A stretch of 64,000 bases of DNA from Trema orientale (GCA_002914845.1 JXTC01000298.1:140287-204286); one strand, 5' to 3'. Counted from the stretch's first letter, positions 34,342 to 47,345 are shown. The notes: generated by a model from the letters alone, not told the origin. Program-made: numbers and translations.

Positions 34342-34660
34342 CTAAATGGTACGTGTGCGGTTTGAAAAGGTCTAAATAATGTTAATTTGAAAAGAGTGTA
34401 ATTCATCACTAGAATTCTTAGTCAAAAGAGAAATAATGAATTCTAGAAGTTGGAATTGAGAGGACAGACATTTACTTCTTTTGACAAGAGGGGTACCATT
34501 TGCCCTTTATTAGGGACACGTACGAGTAGTGTATCGTATTAATGTCAAACTCACATAATATCAAAATGATTTGAGTGTCTAAAAACATACTATAATAGAG
34601 TATACTCTCGTAAAAGTACCATGTTTTGAAAACTTTCAGTTAGGTAGCAATTCAATGTTA
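33505..34660. repeat. AT-rich intergenic with simple repeats
   Basis: It includes a 36-40-bp tandem pair GGTCAAACTTATAGTGATAT-(AT)n-GTGTGT (33861-33900 and 33901-33936) and an (AT)n run at about 34310-34341. No gene. Confidence 0.65.
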
Positions 34661-35960
34661 GTCCAAAATTAGCTAACCCCAAGAGAAAGAGAAGGGGTGA
34701 ATTGAGTTCTAAAAATTTTTGTAAATTTTTCCTAATAAACAAGTAAATTATGCAAGTAATAACAATATGAAATAAAAATAACTAAAAATATGCATAAGTT
34801 CAAAATAAATAAATTAAAGAGATAAGGACAGAGAAATGCAAACACTATTTTTACGATGATCAACAAACACGACAGTTTGTTTATATTCCCGGCTCTTAGC
34901 AATCCACTTCGAGCTTTCCACTATCGAATCAAGAGAATGGGCTTAACCGACTTTTAGGCACATTCACGTCTTTACAATAGCTTTGAATCCGGCTCTATCA
35001 TGCCTAACTTAGAGTGTTTAGATTCTGGTAACAAGTTAACCTAAACCAGGTTTTTTATAAATCTAGTGTCAGTCTCACCTTATAAATATAATATGGTTTT
35101 TGTTTGTTGAAACACTAGACTAGAATCTCTCTAAAAAAGATAATAGATACAAGGTAAGCCTAGAGAGAATAGATATGGACACAAGATATGATCTAGTTTG
35201 GCTCAATTAATTTTTGTGAAAACATGGATTTGAAAGCTTGAATCACAAAATTAATTTGAGCAACTTGAAAGTATAATTAAAGCAATGTAGGAATGTTCAA
35301 AAGTTGTTTCAAGTATTAGAAAAGCTTCTATTTATAGACTTGAATGAAAACTAGCCGTTTTAGACCGTTTGACAGATAATCTGTCATTTTCGGTAGGTCG
35401 AAAGTGCATTTTCGGTCGATCGAAAATATTAGCCATTAAAAGTGCGATTATAACGGTCAAATTTGAAAATCTGTTAAAAATTAGACAGAGAATCAATAGA
35501 CTGAAAATAGGAATCGATCTGCCAAAAATACCAGAGAACATGTTTTGATTTTATTTCAAGTCTTTTTCAATTCTATTCAAAATTGTGACTTCTTAAATTG
35601 ATTTTTATGAAATATAAATACTATAGAAATTCATAAATCAATTTAAAAGCTTGTATAAAATAAAGTTCATATTTTAATTAGAGATAAGTAAGTTTGATAG
35701 TATTGGTTTGAAAATTTTATGAAAAATTTGAGCCATAAAGATTGTATTATGTATAAACAAGTATTCAAGTACAAAAACTAAGTGTATAATTCGCTAGACT
35801 AAGTCTTGTATTCTTGATCTTTGTTTTCAAGCTCTTTTCCATAATCTATCTTGAATATCTTGTAATCCTTCTAATTTAGATTGCTACATACTCAAGAAGA
35901 TTGTTAGTTCTTAGTCATATGTTTGTTAAATTCAAAACACGAGTATAAGATTGATTGATA
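34661..35960. repeat. possible LTR-retrotransposon-derived repeat
   Basis: It opens with GGGGTGAATTGAGTTCT and passes through TTTTCGGTCGATCGAAAAT to TTCAAAACACGAGTATAAG. I associate this phrase order with dispersed plant copia/Sirevirus-type repeats, but no LTR ends, primer site or coding domain can be defined. Low confidence. Confidence 0.25.
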
Positions 35961-36872
35961 CAGGGCATGAGTCAACATTCAAATCATGACAACTCGACTC
36001 AGATACGATAATATTTTACAAATTAGGGTCGAGAAAAATAGATACGAGTTAAAAAATGGGTTGACATGATTGACAATAACGAAATGGCAAGTCACTTTAT
36101 TTGTCACAAAGAATTGTGCTAGTATAAGTCGAGCGAGGTGCAACTGATAGATTCAGATTGTGCATTAGGGTGAACCTCATTTGGATAGGATTCACCTCAA
36201 TAAATAGACCAAATTGATCGGATATGCCTACCCTTAGTAAATCTCTAACAAATTAGTATTATAATTTTAAAAGATCTTAATTTAAAATACATGAGAAAAA
36301 AAAAATGTTCTTTTGTGCACAACATATGAATAAAAAAAGAGTACTTACACCCATGAGTATATCGATGCACTCACGATGAAAAAAGAGACTTATAACACAT
36401 TTTTCTATAACAAACTTTAAATTGCTCTTGCCACCATCACCATTGGGAGCATCCCGCCAGCATCGCTTATTATGATTGCGCTTCAATCCTGGCTACTATA
36501 ACTGAGTTAAAAATTTTTAATCACGGCCAAACATGTTCGGCTACCTATCCTGGCCATGCCTCCTTCACTTGTCTTTTTTGACGTAGCTGAAAATTTTCAA
36601 CTGGGGTTAAGACACGAGGGTAATTTTGAAATTCTAAATTTTTCATAAATTTAAAGTCGTGCTTTTGTAAATAATTAGTAGTTTGTACCCTATTTTCATC
36701 GCATACTTCAAAAGAGAGTTAAAATTGATAATGTCCTATAAAAAATGTGTTAATTACAACAATGATTCTTTAATGGAAAAAATAATGATCACATGAATAT
36801 ATTGTCTAATTTTTAGCTTAGTTATTAGATAGATTGTACTTTATTGTCGACTATTGTTATGAATTTTACTTG
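35961..36872. other. AT-rich intergenic, nothing recognised
   Basis: A small - strand open frame (36277-36486) has no family resemblance. Confidence 0.4.
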
Positions 36873-37477
36873 TGCTAAGCTTAGGATTCCAACGTAAAAG
36901 ATAACCTATTAAGAAGTTGCACATCAAATACTTTCTCAAAATGAAGCACCACAGCCTAGCCAAAGGCCCAAATATTATTCGTCCTTATCATGTTAAGGAC
37001 TCAAACTCTACAGCATTTTTCACCAATGTATTACCAACTGGATATCACAACCTCCTTGATACAAAAGGTCACAACATCACGTGCACCATATTAGCATGTA
37101 CCATGGGGATTTTAAATAATATCACAATCATAAATGGGAGCTAATCAATTCATTCGATTAAATCAGTGAGACCAATTTATGCTTTAAAATGGCTGATACA
37201 AAAGGTCACAACACCATGTGCATCATATTAGCATATACCGTGGGGATTTCAAATAATATTACAATCATAAATGGGAGCCAATAAATTCGTTCGATTAAAT
37301 TAACGAGATCAACTTATACTTTAAAATGGCTATGTATAGGGCTAGCTCTGATACCATTTATTAGGCTTAAGGATTTAACTTAAAAGGTTAACCTATTAAG
37401 AAAGTAGCACAAACCCTTATAAACTCAATAATTTCCCAATATTTAGCTAAGGTGGGACTTAGTTTGTGCATCTAACA
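36873..37477 (-). mobile_element. TRIM-like miniature LTR element
   Basis: On the - strand, a 119-bp LTR (37477-37359) starts TGTTAGATGCACAAACTAAG and ends GCCTAATA. It is followed by a primer site TGGTATCAGAGC (complement at 37345-37356). The interior is about 420 bp and non-coding. A second, truncated LTR copy lies at about 36922-36873 (reads TAATAGGTTATCTTTTACGT...GCTTAGCA). Short LTRs, a tRNA-Met primer site and no coding match TRIM elements. A 137-bp internal duplication is listed separately. Confidence 0.65.
37058..37331. repeat. 137-bp tandem duplication inside TRIM-like element
   Basis: Units 37058-37194 and 37195-37331 both begin GATACAAAAGGTCACAACA and end TTTAAAATGGCT, with about a dozen and a half differences. 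Confidence 0.93.
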
Positions 37478-39675
37478 ACTTATACATACAATAATATTAG
37501 TATATTACAAAATACTGGCACATTTATTGTGTATATGTTTGTCTTACTTTAAATTAGAAAATAGAAACTTAAGAATAGTAAAAGCAGGTTGCATGGTACT
37601 AGATTGGTGGGTCACAATCGGATAATAAACTAAGCCAAAAAAAAGAAGAAAATGAAAAAATGAACAGGTTGTGTAGGCTAGGTCAATCTGTTTATTGTGT
37701 GGGCCGAGTTAGTTTTGAATATTTTATGGAATGATAACGAGTCGAATTCGAGTTGGATAATTTCTAAAAATTTTGCACCTTAACCTAACTAGTTGACATG
37801 ATTTGCCACACATTCTTTTTAAATAAAACACTTTTGCATAATATGGTAAAACCATAAAAGCTTCTATTCGGTCTAGCTTCTTTTTCTTCTTTGTAATTCT
37901 CACCAGCTTAAATGTCTATTAATTGTCAGAGAATAATATCTTTTGATTTCTCTCTTTAGTAGTGATTTTCTTTATCTAAATAATTCTTTTGCATACATGA
38001 AAGCATATGTTACTATAAATCTAGATCTTTATTAGCTTTTGTTCTGTGAAATTGGTTTGTGTTGATTTTGTTAGTTTTTGTTTAATTATTTTTGTTCTCT
38101 TCTAGATTTGAAATTTTCAAGGTATATGTAAACAATCGTACTTTGCATAAAATTTATCATGGTATTAGTAAAATGAATTTAATAACTTTGGTGATGGATA
38201 GTGATTTAAGTAAGATAAAATATCTCTTGTGGAGCTTCACTTTATCTTTTGTTGATTATTGGGCACATTAATTATATAAGTTTCATGCATATCTATCCTC
38301 CTTAATCAACAGGAACTAATATTCTGATTGACTGTTTATTGTTTTAATTTATCTCTGATTTCATTTTTGTATTAGATTTGTCATTTGTTATCATACTCTA
38401 ATTGGTTGATGGAATGAAAATTATTTCTCCTATTAAAAACGAAAAAAAGAAGAAAAGGAAAACTTTCATCGTCAATTGAATACTCCTTTTCCCTCTCTAT
38501 AGGACCACAACAAATTTCTCTCTATACCAATCATTACTTAAGATCAAGGGTGATACCATGTCAATGTATTGTGCTTGAATTCAATAGGTGGCTAAAACCC
38601 CATGTTCAGTACAAAGACTGTAAACCCATGCAGAGGTTTTATTCTGATACACATAGCCACATAAGTGTCAAGTTCAAAGTAGTTAATTCACACACAACTG
38701 TAGGCTATTCTAGTCGTGATGAGAAGGGGAGAGTTTATAGTGTNTATAGTGTCTTGTCGATTACATTATGGGTTCTTACTATGATGTTTTCAATTATGAT
38801 TTTGAACATTTAATAGGTTTTATCTCACATTTTCATATATAAAGATTATACAAAGGGTTTTTGTAAAATATTTTTAGAACAACTAACCATGTAGGTACTT
38901 TTAGAACAGAAAAGATTATATCAAAAGTGGAATGGGATTCGTACTGAGCTTTCAAGCTCACCCCTCCCTTTTACCTCTCTTCTAGATTTAACTATTTATA
39001 GTAAATGTTCAGTTTGCTAGTGGAGTTATTTGGTACTCCTTGCAGTCTTATTCGTCCTTATTGGTTGGTATCTATTCCTTGTTTCTTTCCAATCCTCGTG
39101 AATAATTATTTTAGCCAAGATTAGCATTATTATGAAGTGGCTATACGAGGATATTTACACTGTGATTAAAAAATGTACGTTTTAAACTGATTTTCAAAAT
39201 TCATGACTACTTGGATTATGACTTGATTTAGTAGACTATTCTTCAATATTGAAATCTATGCATTTTGTGATTAATTATTTTTTTTCCTAAAATTCTATGG
39301 ATATGTTTTCAAAGGAATAAGTCGAATGGATGTTTTACTTTAGCATATAATTTGTAAATAAAACCAAATTAATTAAATCTTATGGAAAGGTTACAAATTT
39401 CTTATAAATACAAATAAAACTAAAGGTGGCTTATTACCATCCCCATTTTTTTCTCTCCTCACTCCTTTCTAATTAATTAATTAATAATAAAAGTATCATC
39501 TAATAAATTACAAAAATGTTCTCAAATAAGCATTATAAAAAGAAATCTCATTTCTAAGCTCACCTCTTCAAACATATGCCCAATATAACACTCATAAAAA
39601 ATCAAGTCATAAATTATAAAAAATCATAAGAAGTTTGGTCTGTACTTTCCCTCTCTTATCACTATGTTGTGGAAG
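37478..39675. other. AT-rich intergenic, unassigned
   Basis: A less AT-rich patch at about 38540-38760 has an 87-codon open frame of no recognised family, interrupted by an N at 38744. No other feature. Confidence 0.4.
38744..38744. other. single-N assembly join
   Basis: One N with TATAGTGT on both sides (38736-38743 and 38745-38752), which suggests two sequence ends joined without merging their overlap. Confidence 0.7.
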
Positions 39676-39743
39676 AATCACTACTAAAAAAAGCCTCTAC
39701 TACGGCGTGTGTACGGATGCGCTGTGGTAAAGATATAAGCAAC

Positions 39744-39844
39744 CACGGCGCCTATAAGGTGCCGTGAAAGACATTCACCCACCACGGCGCTTAAAAAGCG
39801 CCGTGGTGGGTGAATGTCTTTCACGGCGCTTTATAGGCGCCGTG
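39744..39844. repeat. 101-bp near-perfect hairpin in CACTA subterminal region
   Basis: Arms of about 49 bp run from CACGGCGCCTATAA inward to GGCGCTT and back, closing at GGCGCCGTG, with a loop of only a few bases. Only about two mismatches were seen. Confidence 0.93.
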
Positions 39845-40330
39845 AAAGCCTAGGCGCCGTGATAGGGGCCCTGTAAAAGGGCCCCAAATCGCGAATTCTA
39901 GTTCTCTCTTGCTCAATTCATACTCTCCAAACCCAGCTGCGCCTCCATGCTCTAATACACCATATTTTTCGGCCAAAGAGGTATTTGTAACCTTTTAAAC
40001 TTGTTTTTATCACTAAATTAAGATTACCTATTGTTTTAACTATGATTTTAAGCTATTAATTTGTGAAAATTTCATATTTTAGGCTATGTGTTGATTTAGA
40101 ATCTTAACCTTCCATATACCATTCTTTTTCAGATAAAAAGGTAATCCAACTTATTTTTGTCACTTAAATTTTTTACCCATTATTTTATCTATGGTTTTGA
40201 CTTATTAATTTGTATAAATTTTATGTTTTAGGTTATGTTTGAGTGTATATTTATTTAGAACCCGAAATTATAAAATTGAAATTTGTTGGCTATGCATTGA
40301 CAATCTCTACTCTTGTAAGTGCTACTTTAG

Positions 40331-41110
40331 TTATTTATTTACTAGAAATTTCATTTTTAGCTATGTTTTTCTATTTTAGTATGAATTAATCCGAATTTAT
40401 GTTATTATAGTTTGTGGTCTTATAGAATGTAGATGTTAATATATCCATTTTTTAAAAAATACTTTAGGTGAAGTGTGAAGTTCATTTAGTTACAAAATTT
40501 TGAGATTGAAGATATGTTGTCTCAATTTTTACTAATTTTATATTTTAGGTAGTTAGAGAGTAAATTAACTTGAGATCTAGTTCGCAATTATTTTTTATTT
40601 TTAATTTTTTATATATATATGGTCAATCCCTTGAGCATGCTTTTTTAATCTTTAATCTTCTAAGTAATAGTTAGACAATTTATTTACTAGAAATCATATT
40701 TTTGGGTATGTTTTACTATTTAAGTGCAAATTAATCCGAATTTGTGATGTTATAGTTTATGATTTTATTGCTTAGAGGTATTGATACACCCAATTTTTTT
40801 ATTATTTATTTTAGGTGAAATATGAGTTCATTTAGTTGTAAAAAGTTTTAAATTGAAGGTGTGTTATATCAATTATACCAATTTTATGTTTATTTACTAG
40901 AAACCATATTTTAGGTTATGTTTTTTAATTTCCATCCTTAGTGTCAATTAATCCAAATTTATGCAATTTTAATTAATTATTGTGTAGTTTTTTAAAAATT
41001 TAAATATTCAAAGTTTTTAATTGCTAAAAGGTGAAGTAATGTAGAGTTGATCATTAGTTGCAAAAGTTTGAAATTGAGGTAGGCTCTCTCAATTTCTACC
41101 AATTTTATGT
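40331..41110 (+). repeat. degenerate ~210-bp repeats inside CACTA element
   Basis: The block TTTATTTACTAGAAA...TTAATCCGAATTTATG...TTTTAGGTGAAGTGTGA...TCAATTTCTACCAATTTTATG recurs at about 40334, 40678 and 40889 with many changes. Non-coding. Confidence 0.65.
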
Positions 41111-42277
41111 TAGATTCTAAAATTTTTTATTTGTTGGATATAGATTGTTGTTGTAGAATTCTATTTCATTTTTTATTTGTTAAAATTCTTATTTTGCATA
41201 TATACTTATTTCAAATATATGAATTTTCAAATTTAAAGTATTGTGGATTATAAAAGTTGAATTTTATTTATCATTTTAATTTGTGTATAGGTGTTAGTAG
41301 AAGTTGGAGTACTTAGATGACTTGTAAATTAGCAAATTGAGCAAACTGAGGTATATTTTCTCAATTTTTTTTCTTTTATTAACTTACGTAACTTTCTACT
41401 GGTTTTTTCTTATTATTTTGAAAAGTTTAAACTAGATGAAATATGATATCATATAGGAAATTATACGTTGTGGTGATATAATGATGTTATAATTGTGTGG
41501 AATTGCTTGAGTTTATTATTTGTTACACAAATAATAGTTTAGAATTGATAGTACACCAGCTTCTGTAAGATTACTATTGAATACCATTCAAGGAGCGAAT
41601 GAAGGTGTTGTTGTTCATGTTCCCTTTGATGAAGAAGTGTTTGGAGAAGCTTTTCATTTGNAGTTGATCATTAGTTGCAAAAGTTTGAAATTGAGGTAGG
41701 CTCTCTCAATTTCTACCAATTTTATGTTAGATTCTAAAATTTTTTATTTGTTGGATATAGATTGTTGTTGTAGAATTCTATTTCATTTTTTATTTGTTAA
41801 AATTCTTATTTTGCATATATACTTATTTCAAATATATGAATTTTCAAATTTAAAGTATTGTGGATTATAAAAGTTGAATTTTATTTATCATTTTAATTTG
41901 TGTATAGGTGTTAGTAGAAGTTGGAGTACTTAGATGACTTGTAAATTAGCAAATTGAGCAAACTGAGGTATATTTTCTCAATTTTTTTTCTTTTATTAAC
42001 TTACGTAACTTTCTACTGGTTTTTTCTTATTATTTTGAAAAGTTTAAACTAGATGAAATATGATATCATATAGGAAATTATACGTTGTGGTGATATAATG
42101 ATGTTATAATTGTGTGGAATTGCTTGAGTTTATTATTTGTTACACAAATAATAGTTTAGAATTGATAGTACACCAGCTTCTGTAAGATTACTATTGAATA
42201 CCATTCAAGGAGCGAATGAAGGTGTTGTTGTTCATGTTCCCTTTGATGAAGAAGTGTTTGGAGAAGCTTTTCATTTG
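41045..42277 (+). repeat. exact ~616-bp duplication flanking an N
   Basis: Segment 41045-41660 recurs at 41662-42277 with no difference noticed, split only by the N at 41661. Exact identity and the N make an unmerged contig overlap more likely than a real duplication. Confidence 0.9.
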
Positions 42278-42933
42278 CCCATGTTCAAAGAAGACATAAT
42301 TGAGTTTTGCACATTACAAAAGATTGGGGCCGTGCCTATTACGTTATACATGAGGTAAGAAGTTTAATTTTTTCATATATATAGCACTTCATATATATAC
42401 ATATATCTATAGTTAGAAATTATATAATACAATACTTAAAACACATTGCATTTTGTACTTGTAGGCATTTACACTGTTTAGTGACCCAATATGGCTATCA
42501 AGATAGGTATATGTTCATGGATCCTAGTGCAGTTGCTATAGAAGGTGGTCCACGTGAGGATCGTGCTATACGTTTGGCAACCCGGACGTTATCCATGGAG
42601 AATGAACATCAATTTCTAATTACACCTTGGAATCATGGGTAAGATTTTAAACTTAACAAATTATCATATCAACTACTTTGGCTATGAAGTTAATTGTTAC
42701 ATATGTAAATTTATGACAGAAGTCATTGAAGAAGCCAATGTTAAATCATTTACCACAATGGTATGTAACCGTATGTTTTATTAGTTCTCTTCTAATTTAG
42801 AGTTTGATTGATTACTTTCTAACAAATAAGGTGTTCAAATTTGTAGTTTAATGGATAAAATTTCTACACAAAGGATGATATCGATGGAATTCTTGAAGAG
42901 TGGGTCGAAGAACTAATCCAATTTCTCATTTGA
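42169..42933 (+). pseudogene. Ulp1-like cysteine protease fragment in CACTA element
   Basis: Coding-like exons: 42169-42354 (VRLLLNTIQGANEG...LPMFKEDIIEFCTLQKIG), ending in a GTAAG donor; 42475-42638 (HLHCLVTQYGYQDRYMFMDPSAV...FLITPWNHG); a short piece from about 42720 with GSH followed by TGA where Trp would give the catalytic HW; and a tail 42847-42933 (FYTKDDIDGILEEWVEELIQF) with a stop. This follows the C-terminal domain of Ulp1/SUMO-type proteases often carried by plant CACTA and Mutator elements. The stop and missing catalytic Asp/Cys region make it non-functional. The start of the first exon is duplicated before the N. Confidence 0.7.
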
Positions 42934-43520
42934 GGTTCCTAATTTTTATTCATTTAAACTATGCAGTCTTTGATGATCATGTTAGTTTGGCCTAGAAAAC
43001 TAATGTATATACTTAGTTTATATACTATATGGATATGATCATGATCAAGTTATTATGTTTAGTAGTTCTACTATGTTAATTTACTCATCATCTACTTACT
43101 TTTATATTATGGACTATGATTATATTGTTAAGTTTGTAATTTTTATTTAATATTAATATATAAATTTATATTTATACTCCATTTTATTTGAAATATTTGA
43201 TGTATGTAATGGATTTGGATTATATTTATAAAATTCCAGGAGGTATAGATAAATATATTAAAAATACACCCTGGAAATATGTACCACGGCGCTTATGGAG
43301 TGCCTTAAAAAATAACGTTCATTTGAATACCAAGGCGCTCAAAGAGCGCCTTGGTAAAGCCCATAAAGCGCCTTGGTAAGTCTACCAAGGCACTCAAAAA
43401 GTGCCTTGGTAGGCAGGGCCTACCACGGCACCCAGAACTAAGGCGCTTTTTGGGGCGTCGTGGAAGGTCTTTCAAGGCGCTTTTTAAGTGCCTTGAAAGA
43501 CCTTTTTTGTTGCAATGAAT

Positions 43521-46500
43521 AAAGGTGTGAAATCGGATGTCAGTGAGAACTTTATGTGACCCCAGAAACCCATTACTGAGACTTTTATTCTTGAGTCGAC
43601 CGATGGTCCATCCTCAAGATATGGTTCTTCATGGCCTATACATGTCCACCCTATACCTCCATCTAGGCACCTGACTACTTCCATGACCATACCTGAGAGG
43701 ATGGAGGGCCTAGAAGAGTAGCGGGACCGCCTAGCCAACTATAATTCTAGTTACTTTCAGACATTTAAGTAGTCGTTGATGCAGGGACTCTCTGGGATTG
43801 CCCGTGAGCTCAATAACATTCCCAGCATTCCACCATATCGGGCCCACAGTTCAGCCAAAGCTAGGTGACAAAAATGAGGAGGAGTAGAGTTGAGGGAGAG
43901 AGTTGTGAGGGTCATAAGAAAGAGGGTAGTCAGAAACACATAATTCAGAGTTATTACGAGTTCTGGGGGTTTTATTTATCCTTTTTCCTTTCTTTTTTCT
44001 TAGTTTGTATTTTTAATATACATTGAGGATAATGTATGGACTACTATGGGGGATACCTCTTGGGTACTTGTATTTTTCTTTTTCTGAACTATTACTATCT
44101 GCTATTTGTACTTATCTTATTTTATTTTTCTTTCGTTAACAATTTTTAGTTTTTCTTTGTTTTTATTGCCTTTCTTTTTCAATTTAGTCATGTTTTGTGT
44201 GAGTTTTAGGTGCAATTTTCCAGTTTTAATGATGAGTGACATGATTAGTTTTAGCTTTGATGGATAATAAGCTCTATGATAATTCTAGGTCATTCTAGGA
44301 TTAATGTGTTTGGAAGATAGTCATGCTTGTGTTTTGTATATGTGTAACTAGAGTCAATTATGCAGAAAAATTGCATATTCTAGTTTATGGTTCCTATAGT
44401 TTTGCTTAAGATGTTGCTTGAGTTTTGTGATAAGCACTAGAGGTTAGAACTCTTTTTGAGATATATAGAGGAGAACTACTTATCGTGTATAACCTGAAAA
44501 TTGATTAAGGCAACTTAAGTTTTAATCACCATAGCCAAATATACCAGTTTCTTGATGAGAAGTCTAAAGATATCCCTTTAGTTAGCCAATTTAAGCCTAC
44601 ATGTATACATGTTTGTTTGGTTACCACATTTTATCCATTTTGACTAGCCTAAACACATTTTTGATTTTTCCTTACTCTTGGTTCTATGATTGATTAGAGT
44701 AAGGGACAATACGAGGGACTTCAAGAGAAATTTGGTTTGAGTAAAAAAAGATAAGTGTAGGGGAATTCGTAGTGTCAAATAAAGGAAAAGAATTAGAATG
44801 GTTTGAGAAATTGCTCAATTTTGAAAAGAAATGATGATGAAAAAAAAAAAAAAAAATGGAGATGAAAAATAAAAGAAATTAAAAAAAAAATTTGAAAAAT
44901 ATTTTCGCCTTTATGTGCAATTAAGTTAGAAATTCATCATTTTATGTATTATGAGCAATTCTAATATAAGTTGTGAAAGGTTCTTTAGATTGAAGAAAAG
45001 CCTAACAATGTTAAATTTGGCCTTGTGATTTTTTTGAGAGTGAGAATATTCTTATATGACTGTATTATTTTGTCTCTTACTCTATGAAATTTTAGGATCC
45101 TTTGACTTTATCTTATCCTTTTGTTCTTAAACCTAATTCCTAATGGCCCCATTATAACCTTGTGAAAGACCTTTTGATTTCAGGGATACCTTCATGTATA
45201 GTGGAGATATCATTGAAAAGAAAGTATATGATTATAGTTCTGTAAATGGGAAGAGAGTGATAATCTAGGTGAAATATATAGGAACTGTTTCTAAGATTTT
45301 ATACAGATTATTTACTTTCGACTTATGGTTGGTATATGCATACATAAGTATATTTTGTTGGAAAGGTATGTTAGTCTGAGAATGATGGTAAATTTGATCT
45401 GTGTGGTCAGAAGTTGAGGTGAATAACCATGCACCATGTTTAGAATTGTAAGCTGGGAGGTTGTTTAGATTGTTTTGTTTAAAGTCAGTTTTGGTTAGTC
45501 TCAAGTTTCCTTTACTCGAGGACTAGCAACGTTCATGTGTGAGGGAATTTAATAGGGGTCATTTTCCTAATTATTTAGTTATAGATTTATATCGTTTTTA
45601 TTAGTTTATTTATATTTTTAGCTTAATTTTAGTTTCTTTTATTTTTTTAGGTATTTTTGGTGAAAAAGGAGACAAAGGAACAAAACNACATTGGAAGTCT
45701 GTACATAATATGTTTTTGACGAATTTCCTTCTCAAGCTTCTAACTCATCCAATTAATTATAATTATGCCATTGACAAGTCTTGGCCAATAAATAGACCAT
45801 TCTAGATCAGAAATCAAATATACAAGTGTGTGCTTAGAGAGAGAAAGACAGCCTAGAACCCTAGGAGTGCTTAGAGAAAGAAGGAAGAGGAGGAGATAGT
45901 AATGCTGTAGATTCAGGAGGCTTCTATTCAGAATTGTCAATTTATTCCTAAGCGTTTCTATATCATATTCCTTGTGTTTATTATATCTTTTGATTTCACA
46001 ATTATATTAGGCTAGTCTTTTATTTAACTAAGGGTACATTGAAACCCTAGCCATATAGTGAATTGCTTTGCTATGTGAACCTATGATTTTTCATTCAATA
46101 TATTGAGGTTGTTTATCTTTTCTTGTATTTTAATTGTTATTATGATTCATGTTTATTATTTAGGTGGCCAGCTAAATAGTTTATGCAAATTATATATTGC
46201 TAAACTTATGTTTGAGTGTTTGCTAAGCACAAATTCTAGGTAGCAAATCTTGATTAACTGAGGTCATTTGAATAAATTCATTAGGATGGAAGATATGGTA
46301 TGAATTGAGATGATCTATGTTTATAGGTTCTTAAATTCGTATTGACTTCACCCTTGAAATTTAATGCTTCAATTAAATTGTGTATTTGCCAATAATTTAA
46401 TAGGAAGACTAGAACATTTTTCTAATATACTAGAAGGAAATAGGCTAGTACTGCATTTGTGGGTTAGTCTAGGTCAACAACCTCAATAGAATGGTAATGT

Positions 46501-46790
46501 TTAAGTTCTAATAGCTAGGTTAATGAAGTGGTTAGTGGTGAATGCATGTTCTTAGTTGGTGTTTACTTATTTGGTATATTTACTTTGTTTAATTTTATAT
46601 TTTATTTTTATTAAATCAACCAAACCCCCATTTAATGAATTAGGAATAATTAGGCTTTAATTTGCTATAACTGGTTTTTTGTGGGGATCGACCCTTTCTT
46701 ACTACTATGCTAGGTTAATTAGGATAGTTTAAGATAGGTAATTAAGTTTGGTAAATTGACGGCATACCAGACATTCACCAACTATAGAAA
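43521..46790 (+). repeat. degenerate Ty3/gypsy 3' region and LTR-like sequence
   Basis: 43685-43866 reads as an interrupted peptide (PERMEGLEE, RDRLANYNSSYFQTFK, SLMQGLSGIARELNN) like the tail of a gypsy structural protein. Then come CATTGAGGATAATG and an ACTATGGGGGATACC purine tract (44023-44056). About 2.6 kb of LTR-like sequence ends near a GTGGGGATCGACCC motif (46682-46695). No direct LTR partner is in the window. An N lies at 45687. Small open frames here are incidental. Confidence 0.45.
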
Positions 46791-47345
46791 TATACATCAA
46801 AATCATGAAGAAGACAAAAAAAAAATAGAGAAGAAGATAAATAAGTTGGATTCTAAAAACTAATAAATGATAAAGCATTAGAAGGGTACGAAAAGAAATG
46901 TTTTCAAAAATATTTACTAGTAGGTAATTTTTTACTTAATAAAATTTAAAAGGTGTGCGAAAATAATTTTTAAATTTTTAAATTTTTACAAGAAATTTAT
47001 TTAGAAAAGGACTAGGGAAAGAGTGGAGGTAATAGAACCATAAAACTCATTATACTTTGATTTTAGATGATTGCTTAGAGAAGTTTGTACTAGGAAGATA
47101 CAAATAGGATATATTTACAGATGGACTTTAATTTTTGGGTTATACTATGTTTCACCTTATCTGATCGTCCATTTGTCTGATCACTAAATGGTTTGTTAGA
47201 GAATTCGTAATAATTGGGGAAGAAGAAGAATTAAGAGCCCAGATTGAAACTTAATGTAGTTTATAAAGAAATGTGTATGATATAGAGTTAGTAAAGTCTG
47301 TAAAAAGTGTATGCTTCTTTTAGAAATCCTAAAGTATGTAAAAAG
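46791..47345. other. AT-rich intergenic, nothing recognised
   Basis: No gene. Its right part (from about 47255) is related to sequence at 49619-49648 and 49886-49915, see the direct-repeat finding. Confidence 0.5.

Larger units (their letters stand above)
39676..43520 (+). mobile_element. CACTA (EnSpm) element carrying Ulp1-like fragment
   Basis: The element spans 39679-43517, starting CACTACTAAAAAAAGCC and ending CCTTTTTTGTTGCAATG, a degenerate form of the inverted terminus. It is flanked by the 3-bp duplication AAT (39676-39678, 43518-43520). Subterminal zones at 39700-39890 and 43280-43510 are packed with GGCGC/AAGGCGC hairpins, typical of CACTA. The interior has degenerate ~210-bp repeats and exons of a Ulp1-type protease, but no transposase. 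About 616 bp is duplicated next to an N and may be artefactual, so the true length may be shorter. Confidence 0.88.

Noticed and set aside
38550..38813. 87-codon + frame
   Set aside because: Interrupted by an N, no recognised domain, and the surroundings are intergenic.
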